Source: an uncultured Muribaculum sp. | GTDB lineage: Bacteria > Bacteroidota > Bacteroidia > Bacteroidales > Muribaculaceae | DNA length: 64,000 bases | Direction of reading: 5' to 3' | Assembly: GCF_910583865.1 (NCBI RefSeq) | Contig: NZ_CAJTYX010000012.1 | Span: forward strand, 1 to 64,000 | Program-made: the position numbers and the translations under genes | Part shown: positions 54,353 through 62,812 of the stretch, one piece after another | How the letters are laid out: every line of letters starts with the position of its first letter | Position numbering within the stretch: position 1 is the first letter of the stretch | Notes under the pieces: model-generated | Databases searched by the model: none | What the model saw: only the letters and a program-made list of their open reading frames with translations | What the model was told of the DNA's origin: nothing

Positions 54353-54376
54353 GGGGTGGGGAGGGGCTGGATGGGG
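54353..54376 (+). other. G-quadruplex-forming motif
   Basis: Four GGGG runs (54353-54356, 54358-54361, 54363-54366, 54373-54376) are separated by loops of 1, 1 and 6 nt, inside a ~110-bp purine-rich block. This fits a strong intramolecular quadruplex on the plus strand, just past the 3' end of the 54412-54762 gene. Confidence 0.6.
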
Positions 54377-54411
54377 AGGAGATTGGGAGTGGAAGAATGG
54401 GGGCGGCGTAG

Positions 54412-54762
54412 TCAGGCCTTGCAGAATTTCCAGCGGAGGCGCTCCCAAATGGAGGGCTGCTCGGTGCGGATGTGTACGTTGACTCCGGCATCTTTCTTGT
54501 TGAGGAAGAGGATGGAACTGTGGAGCACGATGGCGAGGGTGTCGTCTAATCGCGATATGCCGTGTACGTGGGAGAGGGCTATCTCGTGGAATGGCGACCT
54601 GGAGTCGAGACATCCGATCACTATGTTGCCGTTGCCGTCGATACTGAGGTCGTGCTCCTCCGAAGCGTGGTCGAAGAGGAGTGGTATGTCAAGAGCGTCG
54701 ATGCTGTCAGGACGCCGGTTGTATTTGTGGTAGAGTTCGTCTATGACTTTCTTGGTAATCAT
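54412..54762 (-). CDS. Small soluble protein of unknown function (116 aa)
   Basis: I do not recognise the family. The ATG at 54762 gives MITKKVIDELYHKYNRRPDS; an in-frame start further upstream would add 23 residues without a clear leader. The middle has a beta-strand pattern (DLSIDGNGNIVIGCLDSRSPFHEIAL), and the C-terminus ends in a Trp/Arg-rich helix (PSIWERLRWKFCKA). No signal peptide or membrane segment, so cytoplasmic. It lies beyond the terminator of the decarboxylase cluster and is probably transcribed on its own. Confidence 0.55.
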   Translation of the reverse strand: MITKKVIDELYHKYNRRPDSIDALDIPLLFDHASEEHDLSIDGNGNIVIGCLDSRSPFHEIALSHVHGISRLDDTLAIVLHSSILFLNKKDAGVNVHIRTEQPSIWERLRWKFCKA

Positions 54763-54945
54763 GAATATGCGGTATATAGCAAGATTTTTCGGAGAGGGTG
54801 ATGCGATTATCGTTTTGGAGACGTGCTTCAACCATAATACACCGTTTGGTGTGTGAAAGTTCGTGGCAACGGGGTTGCGGAAGCTGATTGTAACCGTATT
54901 TTAACATCCACTATGGTCGCACAAAGAATGCACAATCAATGAAGC

Positions 54946-54984
54946 CGACGGCGCCATCGGGCTAAAAGCGGGATGGCGCCGTTG
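54946..54984 (-). terminator. Hairpin terminator of the decarboxylase cluster
   Basis: A 13-bp GC-rich stem with one wobble pair (54946-54958 with 54972-54984) lies 16 bp after the OadB-type stop codon. The downstream U content is modest. Confidence 0.6.
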
Positions 54985-55000
54985 ACTATGACGTTGAGGG

Positions 55001-56170
55001 TCAGGCAAGGAAGCCGAGGAGCACACCTGCAGCGACGGCAGAACCGATCACACCGGACACGTTGGGACCCATGGCGTGCATGAGCAGGTAGTTGGTGGGA
55101 TCGTATTCGAGACCGAGGTTGTTGGATATGCGGGCCGACATAGGCACAGCCGACACACCGGCGTTGCCGATGAGCGGGTTGAGCTTCTTGCTCTGTGGGA
55201 GGAAGAGGTTGAAGAACTTCACGAAGAGCACACCGGAAGCCGATGCTATGATGAAAGCCATGAATCCGAGAGCAAAGATGAAGATGGTGTCGACCGTGAG
55301 GAATGAAGTGGCCTGTGTGGAGGCGCCTACGGTGAGGCCGAGCAGCATGGTCACGATGTCGGTCAGAGCGTTGCTTGCTGTCTTGGCCAGACGGGTTGTG
55401 ACGCCGCATTCACGCAGCAGGTTGCCGAAGAAGAGCATGCCGAGCAGCGGTATACCGGAGGGCACCACGAAGCAAGTGAGGAGCAGGCCGATGATCGGGA
55501 AGATGATCTTCTCGTTCTGGCTGACCGCACGCGCGGGTTTCATGCGGATGACGCGCTCTTTCTTGGTGGTGAGCAGTCGCATGATCGGCGGCTGAATCAG
55601 TGGCACGAGGGCCATGTAGGAGTAGGCCGACACTGCGATTGCGCCCATCAAGTTGGGGGCGAGCTTCGATGACAGGAAGATGGCCGTTGGGCCGTCGGCA
55701 CCGCCGATGATGGCGATTGCTCCGGCCTGGTCGGGGGAGAAGCCCAGGGCGAGGGCCACCATGTAGGCGCCGAATATGCCGAACTGCGCCGCCGCGCCGA
55801 TAAGCATCAGCTTGGGGTTGGCGATCAGGGCGCTGAAGTCGGTCATCGCTCCGATGCCGAGGAATATCAGCGGCGGATACCATCCGGCCGAGACGCCGTT
55901 GTAGAGGATGTTGAGCACTGACCCTTCTTCGTAGATGCCGATTTCAAGTCCGGCGGTGGCGTTGAAAGGTATGTTGCCGAGGAGAATACCGAAACCTATC
56001 GGCACCAGAAGCATAGGCTCGAAGTTCTTCTTGATGGCAAGCCATATGAAGAAGAGGCCCACGAGGAGCATCACTCCGTGCTGCCAGGTGACATTGGCAA
56101 AGCCGGTGAGCACCCAGAACTGGTGGAAGTTTACGGATATGAATTCGCTGAAACTCATTAATGATATCAT
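55001..56170 (-). CDS. Na+-pumping decarboxylase, beta subunit
   Basis: Integral membrane subunit (OadB/MmdB/GcdB family) that decarboxylates carboxybiotin and exports Na+. About 9-11 hydrophobic helices. The region IAIIGGADGPTAIFLSSKLAP contains the family's Asp in the ion path (GGADGPT), and GNAGVSAVPMSAR is the second conserved segment. Length 389 aa. It closes the epimerase-MmdA-gamma-biotin carrier-beta cluster and would power Na+ export from propionate formation. Confidence 0.95.
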   Translation of the reverse strand: MISLMSFSEFISVNFHQFWVLTGFANVTWQHGVMLLVGLFFIWLAIKKNFEPMLLVPIGFGILLGNIPFNATAGLEIGIYEEGSVLNILYNGVSAGWYPPLIFLGIGAMTDFSALIANPKLMLIGAAAQFGIFGAYMVALALGFSPDQAGAIAIIGGADGPTAIFLSSKLAPNLMGAIAVSAYSYMALVPLIQPPIMRLLTTKKERVIRMKPARAVSQNEKIIFPIIGLLLTCFVVPSGIPLLGMLFFGNLLRECGVTTRLAKTASNALTDIVTMLLGLTVGASTQATSFLTVDTIFIFALGFMAFIIASASGVLFVKFFNLFLPQSKKLNPLIGNAGVSAVPMSARISNNLGLEYDPTNYLLMHAMGPNVSGVIGSAVAAGVLLGFLA

Positions 56171-56212
56171 ATTCCGGAAAAGTGGGATTAGACGTTGTTA
56201 CGGAATATGTAC

Positions 56213-56650
56213 TTATTCCAGGGTGATTAGCACTGCGCCCTCAAGCACGGCATCGCCGGGATTGCAGGTGATGGATGCTACCTTGCCGTCGTAGCCGGCG
56301 TGGATGGCGTTTTCCATCTTCATTGCCTCGAGGATGATCACTGTGTCGGCGGCCTTTACCGTGTCGCCGACCTTGCAGTTGATTGACATTACGGTGCCGG
56401 GCAGGGGTGCCTTTATCTGGATGCTTCCGCTGGCTACGCTCGGTTTTGAAATCACCTTTTCGCCGGCGGCTGTGCGTGGAGCGGCAGCGGCTCGCGGAGC
56501 GTGGCTTACTACGGTTACGGGAGCCTTCTTTTGGTCAAGCTCCACTTTGTAGGGAGTGCCGTTGACAAGCACTTCAGCTTTGCCGTCGACTATATCGCCA
56601 ATGGCAACATTATAGTTGTTGCCGTTGATTTTATATTTGTACTCTTTCAT
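56213..56650 (-). CDS. Biotin carboxyl carrier subunit of the decarboxylase
   Basis: 145-residue biotin carrier. An N-terminal part (about 1-50) resembling the assembly region of MmdC/OadA carriers is followed by an Ala/Pro-rich flexible linker (about 51-75). The biotinyl domain follows, with the attachment site EAMKMEN (biotinylated Lys111). It moves the carboxyl group from the MmdA carboxyltransferase to the membrane beta subunit. It lies 42 bp before the beta gene. Confidence 0.95.
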   Translation of the reverse strand: MKEYKYKINGNNYNVAIGDIVDGKAEVLVNGTPYKVELDQKKAPVTVVSHAPRAAAAPRTAAGEKVISKPSVASGSIQIKAPLPGTVMSINCKVGDTVKAADTVIILEAMKMENAIHAGYDGKVASITCNPGDAVLEGAVLITLE

Positions 56651-56701
56651 TTGTCTAAACGTTGGTGGAATGAGATGTTTTTATGTAGGAGATTTACGCG
56701 G

Positions 56702-57607
56702 TTAACGGTGAGGCAGCTCGCGCAGGCCGTAAATCTTCGAGCTCCAGGGGGAGTAGGAGCGGCGTACCTTGCTGATGGTAAGGATGGTACTTTCGCGGTC
56801 GTGGGCGTTGAGGTGGTCGTTGAGGGCCATTACTATCGCCGCGATTTCCTCGCCGGAGTCATGCTGCGGTTTTTCTTCCCTGGGTAGCTGCTTGGTGTCG
56901 ATGCCTTGCGATGCGGCTTTGTTCTTGCGCGACACGGATGCGCCTATCCTGCTGATTATATAGAAGCATACGCAGAGCAGTGCAAGCGCGAAGAACACGA
57001 TGAGCATTGCCATCAGCGACAGTCCGAATCCGTGGCCGTCGGTCTCGGCAAACATCTCGACCTTGCCGTTGGTGTCTACGATCTGGTTGGCGCTGGAGGG
57101 GGTGATGTACTTGTCGCCGCCGTCGCGCACCTCCCATGCGCCTTCTCCGTCAATGGCGCGGGCATAGGTGGTGTTGGGGAGCAGCGAGGCAGGCACGGTC
57201 ACCGAGTCGATAAGGGTGCGCCCGTTGGCGTCGTATATGCCGATCCAGTTGTCTTGTCCCGGCACGAGGCGGAAGCTGAGGTGGAAAGTTCCCTTGTTAG
57301 GTTCTCCGTCGGCCCAGAACACTACATGCTGGCGTGTGGGAATCTCGGTGTTGACATCACCCAGGGGCACGGGATATTTCTTGGGATTGGCGGGATCGTC
57401 GGTGAGGTAGACGCTCGAAATCTCCATCGGCGCGTAGGTAGAGTTGAAAAGCTCGATCCAGGCCTGGTGCTGACCGTAGTCGTCTACGTAGTTTGAGTCG
57501 TTCTGTACCATCACCTCGTTGATGCGCAGGCCTTTGCGTCCTTGGGCAAAGGCCGATGCGCCACATACGAGGGTGAGGGCGAGAAACAGGATGATACTCT
57601 TTCTCAT
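56702..57607 (-). CDS. Lamin-tail domain fused to OadG-like gamma subunit
   Basis: A signal peptide (about 1-21) is followed by an exported lamin-tail-like beta domain (about 25-150; LRINEVMVQNDSNYVDDYGQ, WIELFNSTYAPMEIS, VPLGDVNTEIP). A single transmembrane helix lies at about 198-221. A cytoplasmic tail of ~80 residues has the OadG-type GEEIAAIVMALNDHLNAH segment. Typical gamma subunits are only ~80-120 aa and lack the exported domain, so this 301-aa fusion puts a periplasmic module on the Na+ pump. It starts ten bases after the MmdA gene, showing it belongs to the complex. Confidence 0.88.
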   Translation of the reverse strand: MRKSIILFLALTLVCGASAFAQGRKGLRINEVMVQNDSNYVDDYGQHQAWIELFNSTYAPMEISSVYLTDDPANPKKYPVPLGDVNTEIPTRQHVVFWADGEPNKGTFHLSFRLVPGQDNWIGIYDANGRTLIDSVTVPASLLPNTTYARAIDGEGAWEVRDGGDKYITPSSANQIVDTNGKVEMFAETDGHGFGLSLMAMLIVFFALALLCVCFYIISRIGASVSRKNKAASQGIDTKQLPREEKPQHDSGEEIAAIVMALNDHLNAHDRESTILTISKVRRSYSPWSSKIYGLRELPHR

Positions 57608-57617
57608 TGTTGATGGA

Positions 57618-59171
57618 TTAAAGAGGTATGTTGCCGTGTTTCTTGGCGGGATTTGTGACTTTCTTGGTGGCGAGCTGCTGCAGGGCGCGTATCACGCGGA
57701 AACGGGTGTTGCGCGGCTCGATCACGTCGTCGATGTAGCCGTACTTGGCTGCGTTGTAGGGGTTGCAGAAGAGTTTGTTGTACTCCAGCTCCTTCTCTGC
57801 AAGCACCTTGGCGGGATCTTCGGCGGCCTTGGCTTCCTTTGCGTAGAGCACCTCCACAGCGCCTGCACCACCCATCACGGCGATTTCTGCGGTTGGCCAT
57901 GCATAGTTCATGTCGCCGCGAAGCTGCTTGCAGCTCATCACGATGTGAGAGCCTCCGTAGCTCTTGCGGAGTGTCACGGTCACCTTGGGCACGGTGGCTT
58001 CGCCATAGGCGTAGAGCAGCTTGGCTCCGTGCAGGATCACGCCGTTGTACTCCTGTCCGGTGCCGGGAAGGAAGCCTGGCACGTCGACGAGGGTCACCAG
58101 AGGAATGTTGAAAGCGTCGCAGAAGCGTACGAAGCGGGCGCCCTTGCGCGAAGCGTTGCTGTCGAGCACGCCGGCGAGGTATTTGGGCTGGTTGGCGACG
58201 ATGCCTACGCTTTGGCCGTTCATGCGGGCGAAGCCCACGATGAGGTTCTTGGCATAGTCGCGCTGCACTTCGAGGAATTCGCCGTGGTCGATGATGGCGC
58301 CGATCACCTCATACATGTCGTAGGGCTTGTTGGCGCTGTCGGGGATTATATCGTTGAGTGAGTCCTCCAGACGGTCGATCGGGTCGGTGCATTCCACCAT
58401 TGGCGGCTCTTCAAGATTGTTTTGGGGGATGTAGCCGAAGAGCTTGCGGGCGATCTTCAGTGCGTCCTCGCCATCTTCGGCTGCGAAGTGGCATACGCCG
58501 CTCTTTGTGGAGTGTACCTGCGCGCCGCCCAGGGCTTCCTGGGTTACATCTTCGCCGGTGACGGTCTTTACCACTTTCGGGCCGGTGAGGAACATGTAGG
58601 AGATTCCCTTGGCCATGATGGTGAAGTCGGTGAGGGCCGGGGAATATACGGCGCCTCCGGCGCAGGGACCGAGGATGCAGGAAATCTGCGGAATCACACC
58701 CGAGGCGAGGATGTTGCGCTGGAAGATTTCGGCATATCCGCCGAGGGCGTTGATGCCTTCCTGGATGCGCGCACCTCCGGAGTCGTTGAGTCCGATGACG
58801 GGAGCACCCATCTTCATGGCCATATCCATGATCTTGCAGATCTTTAGGGCCATGGTCTCGGAGAGCGAGCCGCCGAATACGGTGAAGTCCTGTGCGAATA
58901 CGTAGACGAGGCGTCCGTCGATCGTGCCGTATCCGGTCACGACGCCGTCGCCGAGATATGATTTCTTTTCCTGGCCGAAGTTGGTGCAGCGATGGCGCAC
59001 GAACATGTCAAGTTCCTCGAACGAACCTTCGTCGAGGAGCTGTGCGATACGTTCGCGGGCTGTGTATTTTCCTTTATCGTGCTGCTTTTGTATGGCCTTT
59101 TCGCCACCGCCCAGACGTGCTTCCGTGCGTAGCGCGATAAGCTCCTGGACCTTTTCGAGTTGGTTGCTCAT
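57618..59171 (-). CDS. mmdA: Methylmalonyl-CoA decarboxylase carboxyltransferase, alpha subunit
   Basis: Acyl-CoA carboxyltransferase of the crotonase fold (MmdA/PccB family), 517 aa. Two carboxyltransferase halves are seen, with oxyanion-hole Gly-rich segments GLNDSGGARIQEG (first half) and LVDVPGFLPGTGQEYNG (second half). Because biotin-carrier and Na+-pump subunits follow and no biotin carboxylase is present, the direction is decarboxylation: (S)-methylmalonyl-CoA to propionyl-CoA and carboxybiotin. It is preceded by the epimerase gene. PccB-type carboxylases are near-identical in motifs, so context decides. Confidence 0.93.
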   Translation of the reverse strand: MSNQLEKVQELIALRTEARLGGGEKAIQKQHDKGKYTARERIAQLLDEGSFEELDMFVRHRCTNFGQEKKSYLGDGVVTGYGTIDGRLVYVFAQDFTVFGGSLSETMALKICKIMDMAMKMGAPVIGLNDSGGARIQEGINALGGYAEIFQRNILASGVIPQISCILGPCAGGAVYSPALTDFTIMAKGISYMFLTGPKVVKTVTGEDVTQEALGGAQVHSTKSGVCHFAAEDGEDALKIARKLFGYIPQNNLEEPPMVECTDPIDRLEDSLNDIIPDSANKPYDMYEVIGAIIDHGEFLEVQRDYAKNLIVGFARMNGQSVGIVANQPKYLAGVLDSNASRKGARFVRFCDAFNIPLVTLVDVPGFLPGTGQEYNGVILHGAKLLYAYGEATVPKVTVTLRKSYGGSHIVMSCKQLRGDMNYAWPTAEIAVMGGAGAVEVLYAKEAKAAEDPAKVLAEKELEYNKLFCNPYNAAKYGYIDDVIEPRNTRFRVIRALQQLATKKVTNPAKKHGNIPL

Positions 59172-59215
59172 ACTATATAATAATGTATGTGTATGGAGTG
59201 AATTTTACGACTTGA

Positions 59216-59638
59216 TTACATCTTCTTGGGATCCTCGCAAAGCTCGACGAGGGCGCCGCATGTCGATTTAGGGTGCAGGAACGCGATGTTGAGGCCTTCC
59301 GCGCCTTTGCGGGGTGCTTTATCAATGAGGCGGCAACCTTTTTCCTCGGCTTCGGCCAGGGCGTTGGCTACACCGTCGGCCATGGCGAATGCGATGTGCT
59401 GTATGCCTCCGCGGCCGCCGTTATTGGCGATGAACTTGGAGATGGCGCTGTCGTCCGACGTTCCTTCAAGAAGCTCTATTTTGGTCTGGCCCACCTGGAA
59501 AAACGCTGTGCGTACTTTCTGGTCGGCTACTTCTTCGATGGCAAAACACTTAAGGCCAAGGATGTTTTCGTAGAAAGGGATAGCTTCGTCCAGTGAGGGG
59601 ACGGCTATACCTACATGTTCGATGTGGGAGATGTTCAT
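59216..59638 (-). CDS. mce: Methylmalonyl-CoA epimerase
   Basis: Interconverts (R)- and (S)-methylmalonyl-CoA, linking mutase and decarboxylase in the succinate-propionate pathway. A 140-aa vicinal-oxygen-chelate protein. Metal ligands include His8 (ISHIEHVGIAVP), the central His in GGIQHIAFAM and the late Glu in CGALVELCE. Length and motifs are standard. It is the first gene of the cluster, 44 bp before mmdA. Confidence 0.96.
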   Translation of the reverse strand: MNISHIEHVGIAVPSLDEAIPFYENILGLKCFAIEEVADQKVRTAFFQVGQTKIELLEGTSDDSAISKFIANNGGRGGIQHIAFAMADGVANALAEAEEKGCRLIDKAPRKGAEGLNIAFLHPKSTCGALVELCEDPKKM

Positions 59639-59714
59639 TGTAGAATTTATGGTTTATGATATTATAATCGATTGTTGCCGGGTTGACTGTCTACCTATTA
59701 TCGGCAATTTCCGG

Positions 59715-59722
59715 CAAATTTA
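59715..59722 (-). promoter_or_regulatory. Candidate -7 box for the mce-mmdA cluster
   Basis: TAAATTTG on the minus strand matches TAnnTTTG, 76 bp before the epimerase ATG. The -33 region has no clear TTTG. Confidence 0.5.
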
Positions 59723-59912
59723 GCAAATTTTGCGTAAAAGCATGAGCCGACGGCCTAAAAGTTTTCAAAACGTTGGTGGGATGTTAGGATGCGAATTTGT
59801 GACAATAGAGGATTAAGGGAGCTGTTTTTGTCAGTAGTATGTGAAATTATGTCAGTGGCCGTGTCAGTAGGGAATTGTCGGTTAATGGATTGAGCTGTAT
59901 TAAATTAATGTT

Positions 59913-59934
59913 ACGTGCAACCTTTTTGGCACGT
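59913..59934. promoter_or_regulatory. Inverted repeat upstream of dnaK, possible heat-shock operator
   Basis: ACGTGC, ten bases, GCACGT form a perfect 6-bp inverted repeat about 100 bp before the dnaK ATG. A sigma70-like TTGGCA overlaps its right arm. It is not a CIRCE element (TTAGCACTC-N9-GAGTGCTAA). In the rest of 59639-60034 I see no gene. Confidence 0.4.
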
Positions 59935-60034
59935 GATTTGTTCTGTCTAATGAACGCCGGGATTCCCCCTGTGGGGCTTCGGCATGACTATAACGCAAAC
60001 AAGAAATTAAAGAAACAAATAAAAACTTACAATT

Positions 60035-61939
60035 ATGGGAAAGATAATCGGTATTGATTTGGGTACTACCAACTCATGTGTAGCCGTACTTGAGGGTAAC
60101 GATCCCGTCGTTATTCCTAACAGCGAGGGCCGCAACACCACTCCTTCAATCGTAGCCTTCATCGCAGGCGGCGAGCGTAAGGTGGGTGATCCTGCAAAGC
60201 GCCAGGCCATCACCAATCCGGAGGGCACTGTCTATTCAATCAAGCGCTTCATGGGCGAGCGCTACGATGAGGTGGCGGATGAAGTGAAGCGTGTGCCTTA
60301 TGAAGTCGGCAAGGCTGACAACGGTACCGTGCGTGTGTTGGTCGACGGCCGTGAATACACTCCTCAGGAAATTTCAGCTATGATCCTGCAGAAGATGAAA
60401 AAGACTGCGGAGGACTATCTGGGACAGACTGTCGATGAGGCCGTGATCACCGTCCCTGCCTACTTCAACGATTCCCAGCGTCAGGCCACCAAGGAGGCCG
60501 GTGAGATTGCCGGGCTTAAGGTGCGTCGTATCGTCAACGAGCCTACAGCCGCCGCATTGGCCTATGGTCTCGACAAGAGCGACAAGGATCAGAAGATTGC
60601 CGTGTTCGACCTTGGTGGCGGTACGTTCGATATTTCTATCCTTGAACTTGGTGACGGCGTGTTCGAGGTCAAGTCGACCAACGGTGATACCCACCTCGGC
60701 GGTGACGACTTCGACCATGTGATCATCGATTGGCTTGCCGACGATTTCCAGAAGGAATACGGCGTAGATCTCCGTAAGGATGCCATGGCCCTCCAGCGTC
60801 TTAAAGAGGCTGCGGAGAAGGCCAAGATCGAGCTTTCAAGCTCCACTACTACGGAAATCAACCTCCCCTATATCATGCCGGTCGACGGTGTTCCCCGCCA
60901 CTTGGTAAAGACCCTTACCCGTGCCGAATTCGAGCGTCTGGCCGACAAGCTGATACAGGCAACTATCAAGCCTTGCGAGCAGGCTCTCTCCGATGCCGGG
61001 CTTAAGGCTTCCGACATCGACGAGGTGATCCTTGTGGGTGGTTCGACCCGTATCCCCGCCATCCAGGAAATCGTCAAGAAGTTCTTCGGCAAGGCTCCTT
61101 CGAAGGGTGTCAACCCCGACGAGGTTGTGGCCGTCGGCGCAGCCATCCAGGGCGGTGTCCTTTCGGGCGATGTTAAGGATGTGCTTCTGCTCGACGTTGT
61201 GCCTCTGTCGGTCGGTATCGAGACCCTCGGCGGCGTGATGACAAAGCTTATCGAGGCCAATACGACCATCCCTACCCGCAAGAGCGAGACTTTCTCTACC
61301 GCTGCCGACAATCAGCCTTCGGTTGAGATCCACGTGCTCCAGGGCGAGCGTCCTCTTGCCAAGGATGACAAGACTCTCGGCAAGTTCCACCTCGACGGCA
61401 TTGCTCCCGCACCTCGTGGCATACCTCAGATCGAGGTTACTTTCGAGATTGATGCAAACGGTATCCTCAACGTTTCCGCCAAGGATAAGGCTACCGGCAA
61501 GGAACAGAGCATCCGTATCGAGGCTTCATCGGGCCTTACCGACGCTGAGATCAAGCGAATGAAAGACGAGGCTGCCGCCAACGCAGCTGCCGACGAGGCC
61601 GAGAAGCAGAAGATTGACAAACTCAACCAGGCCGATGCCCTGATCTTCCAGACCGAGAAGCAGCTTTCCGAACTCGGCGACAAGATTCCCGCCGACAAGA
61701 AGGCAGCTATCGAGAGCGCTGTCGCCAAGCTGAAGGATGCCCACAAGGCTCAGGACGTGGCTGCTTGCGATGCCGCCATCAAGGAAATCGAGGCCGCTTT
61801 CGGTGCCGCACAGCAGGATATCCTCAATGCCCAGCAGCAGGCTCAGTCTGCCGGACAGCAGGCAGGCCCTCAGCCCGGTGCCGGTCAGGCTCCTTCCGAC
61901 GATCATGTTACCGACGTCGACTTTGAGGAAGTGAAGTAA
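60035..61939 (+). CDS. dnaK: Chaperone protein DnaK (Hsp70)
   Basis: ATP-dependent chaperone. The ATPase domain (about 1-380) begins GKIIGIDLGTTNSCVAVLEG and carries IVNEPTAAALAYG, DLGGGTFDISIL and GGSTRIPAIQ. The substrate-binding domain (about 390-505) includes QGERPLAKDDKTLG and FEIDANGILNVSA. A helical lid and a Gln/Gly/Pro-rich tail end in DVDFEEVK. The length of 634 aa is standard. No dnaJ or grpE gene follows, so dnaK stands alone here. It ends at an intrinsic terminator. Confidence 0.98.
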   Translation: MGKIIGIDLGTTNSCVAVLEGNDPVVIPNSEGRNTTPSIVAFIAGGERKVGDPAKRQAITNPEGTVYSIKRFMGERYDEVADEVKRVPYEVGKADNGTVRVLVDGREYTPQEISAMILQKMKKTAEDYLGQTVDEAVITVPAYFNDSQRQATKEAGEIAGLKVRRIVNEPTAAALAYGLDKSDKDQKIAVFDLGGGTFDISILELGDGVFEVKSTNGDTHLGGDDFDHVIIDWLADDFQKEYGVDLRKDAMALQRLKEAAEKAKIELSSSTTTEINLPYIMPVDGVPRHLVKTLTRAEFERLADKLIQATIKPCEQALSDAGLKASDIDEVILVGGSTRIPAIQEIVKKFFGKAPSKGVNPDEVVAVGAAIQGGVLSGDVKDVLLLDVVPLSVGIETLGGVMTKLIEANTTIPTRKSETFSTAADNQPSVEIHVLQGERPLAKDDKTLGKFHLDGIAPAPRGIPQIEVTFEIDANGILNVSAKDKATGKEQSIRIEASSGLTDAEIKRMKDEAAANAAADEAEKQKIDKLNQADALIFQTEKQLSELGDKIPADKKAAIESAVAKLKDAHKAQDVAACDAAIKEIEAAFGAAQQDILNAQQQAQSAGQQAGPQPGAGQAPSDDHVTDVDFEEVK

Positions 61940-62035
61940 GCGACTGAAGGTTATACTCATTGCGATATGGCGGAGTATGATGCCGTATCCTTTGAGCGAT
62001 ACTTGGTCAGTTAGATAATTTATAATTTACATTCA

Positions 62036-62076
62036 ATCGGCTCACATTACTGTAAAAGGGTGTGGGCCGATTTTTT
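62036..62076 (+). terminator. Intrinsic terminator of dnaK
   Basis: An 11-bp stem with one G-U pair (62036-62046 with 62061-62071) runs into five more T. It lies about 95 bp after the dnaK stop codon. Confidence 0.85.
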
Positions 62077-62093
62077 GATATTATTTTGATATT

Positions 62094-62543
62094 ATGAGAA
62101 AGATTTTATTTGTGATTTTCGCTCTTATCGCGTTTGTGCCTATGGCAAAAGCCGATAAGTATACCCTCGACCGTGATGCCCTTCCGGTAAAGGCGCAGGA
62201 GATGCTTACCACATATTTCCCAAAGGCAAAAGTTTCCATGATCAAGGTCGACAGGCATCTCCTTAAAAAGACCGACTACGATGTGAAGCTTGTCAACGGC
62301 ACTAAGATTGAGTTTAATAATGCCGGTTCATGGACATCCGTCGATTGCAAGAAGAGGAGTGTACCTGATGAACTCGTGCCTCAGCGTATTCGCAAGAAGG
62401 TGGCTTCAACCTATCCTGATGCAACGATAAACAAGATTACAAAGAAATCAGGAGGCCATATAATCGTGCTTTCCGACGGTACTGAACTGAAATTCAGTGT
62501 ACTCGGGCAGCTTAAGAAGAGTTCCGACAGTCTGGATGAATGA
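62094..62543 (+). CDS. Exported PepSY-like (DUF2874) protein
   Basis: 149-residue periplasmic protein. A signal peptide (about 1-20, MRKILFVIFALIAFVPMAKA) precedes two tandem PepSY-like repeats, seen as YDVKLVNGTKIEFNNAGSWTSVD and IIVLSDGTELKFSVLG, each after a KA/TYFP or TYPD helix. Such proteins are common and highly expressed in gut Bacteroidales; the function is unknown, with inhibitor-like folds proposed for the family. The start lies shortly after the dnaK terminator, so it has its own signals. Confidence 0.85.
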   Translation: MRKILFVIFALIAFVPMAKADKYTLDRDALPVKAQEMLTTYFPKAKVSMIKVDRHLLKKTDYDVKLVNGTKIEFNNAGSWTSVDCKKRSVPDELVPQRIRKKVASTYPDATINKITKKSGGHIIVLSDGTELKFSVLGQLKKSSDSLDE

Positions 62544-62583
62544 TATGAGACCTTAATAACCGTAAGTGAAAATTACCTTTCTA

Positions 62584-62677
62584 CTGTCGGATTTTCAGGG
62601 AAATAGGATTTAAGTCGAAGGGACATATTAGGCTATGTGATTGAGACGCGAATCATATTTCCCTGAAAATCCGACAG
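62584..62677. repeat. Long perfect inverted repeat (hairpin element)
   Basis: A 22-bp perfect inverted repeat (62584-62605 with 62656-62677) is extended outward by partial matches (GTGAAA...ACC with GGT...TTTCAC) and inward by a 7/10 match and an ACATA/TATGT stem. The whole ~125-bp stretch can fold into one rod-like hairpin, followed by a T-rich tail on the plus strand. It may be the terminator of the PepSY-like gene or a small palindromic mobile element. Confidence 0.6.
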
Positions 62678-62812
62678 CTCGGTATTTCACTTTTGTTTTT
62701 AAACAATCTCTTGATTTGAGGTATGGATGTCGCTTATGTTGGATAATACGCTATGCCTGCAACAATATTGTTTCATAGACGTTTATTATATTACGAGGAT
62801 AATATCGCATTT

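Noticed and set aside
54177..54491. Pro/Ser-rich minus-strand frame over the G-rich block
   Set aside because: The proline richness comes from reading the C-rich strand of the quadruplex block; no start signal or homologous pattern.
57519..58361. 280-codon plus-strand frame across the OadG/MmdA junction
   Set aside because: Antisense to two genes with clear families; no recognisable domain.
59639..60034. CIRCE heat-shock element upstream of dnaK
   Set aside because: The CIRCE sequence was looked for and is not present; only the ACGTGC inverted repeat was found.
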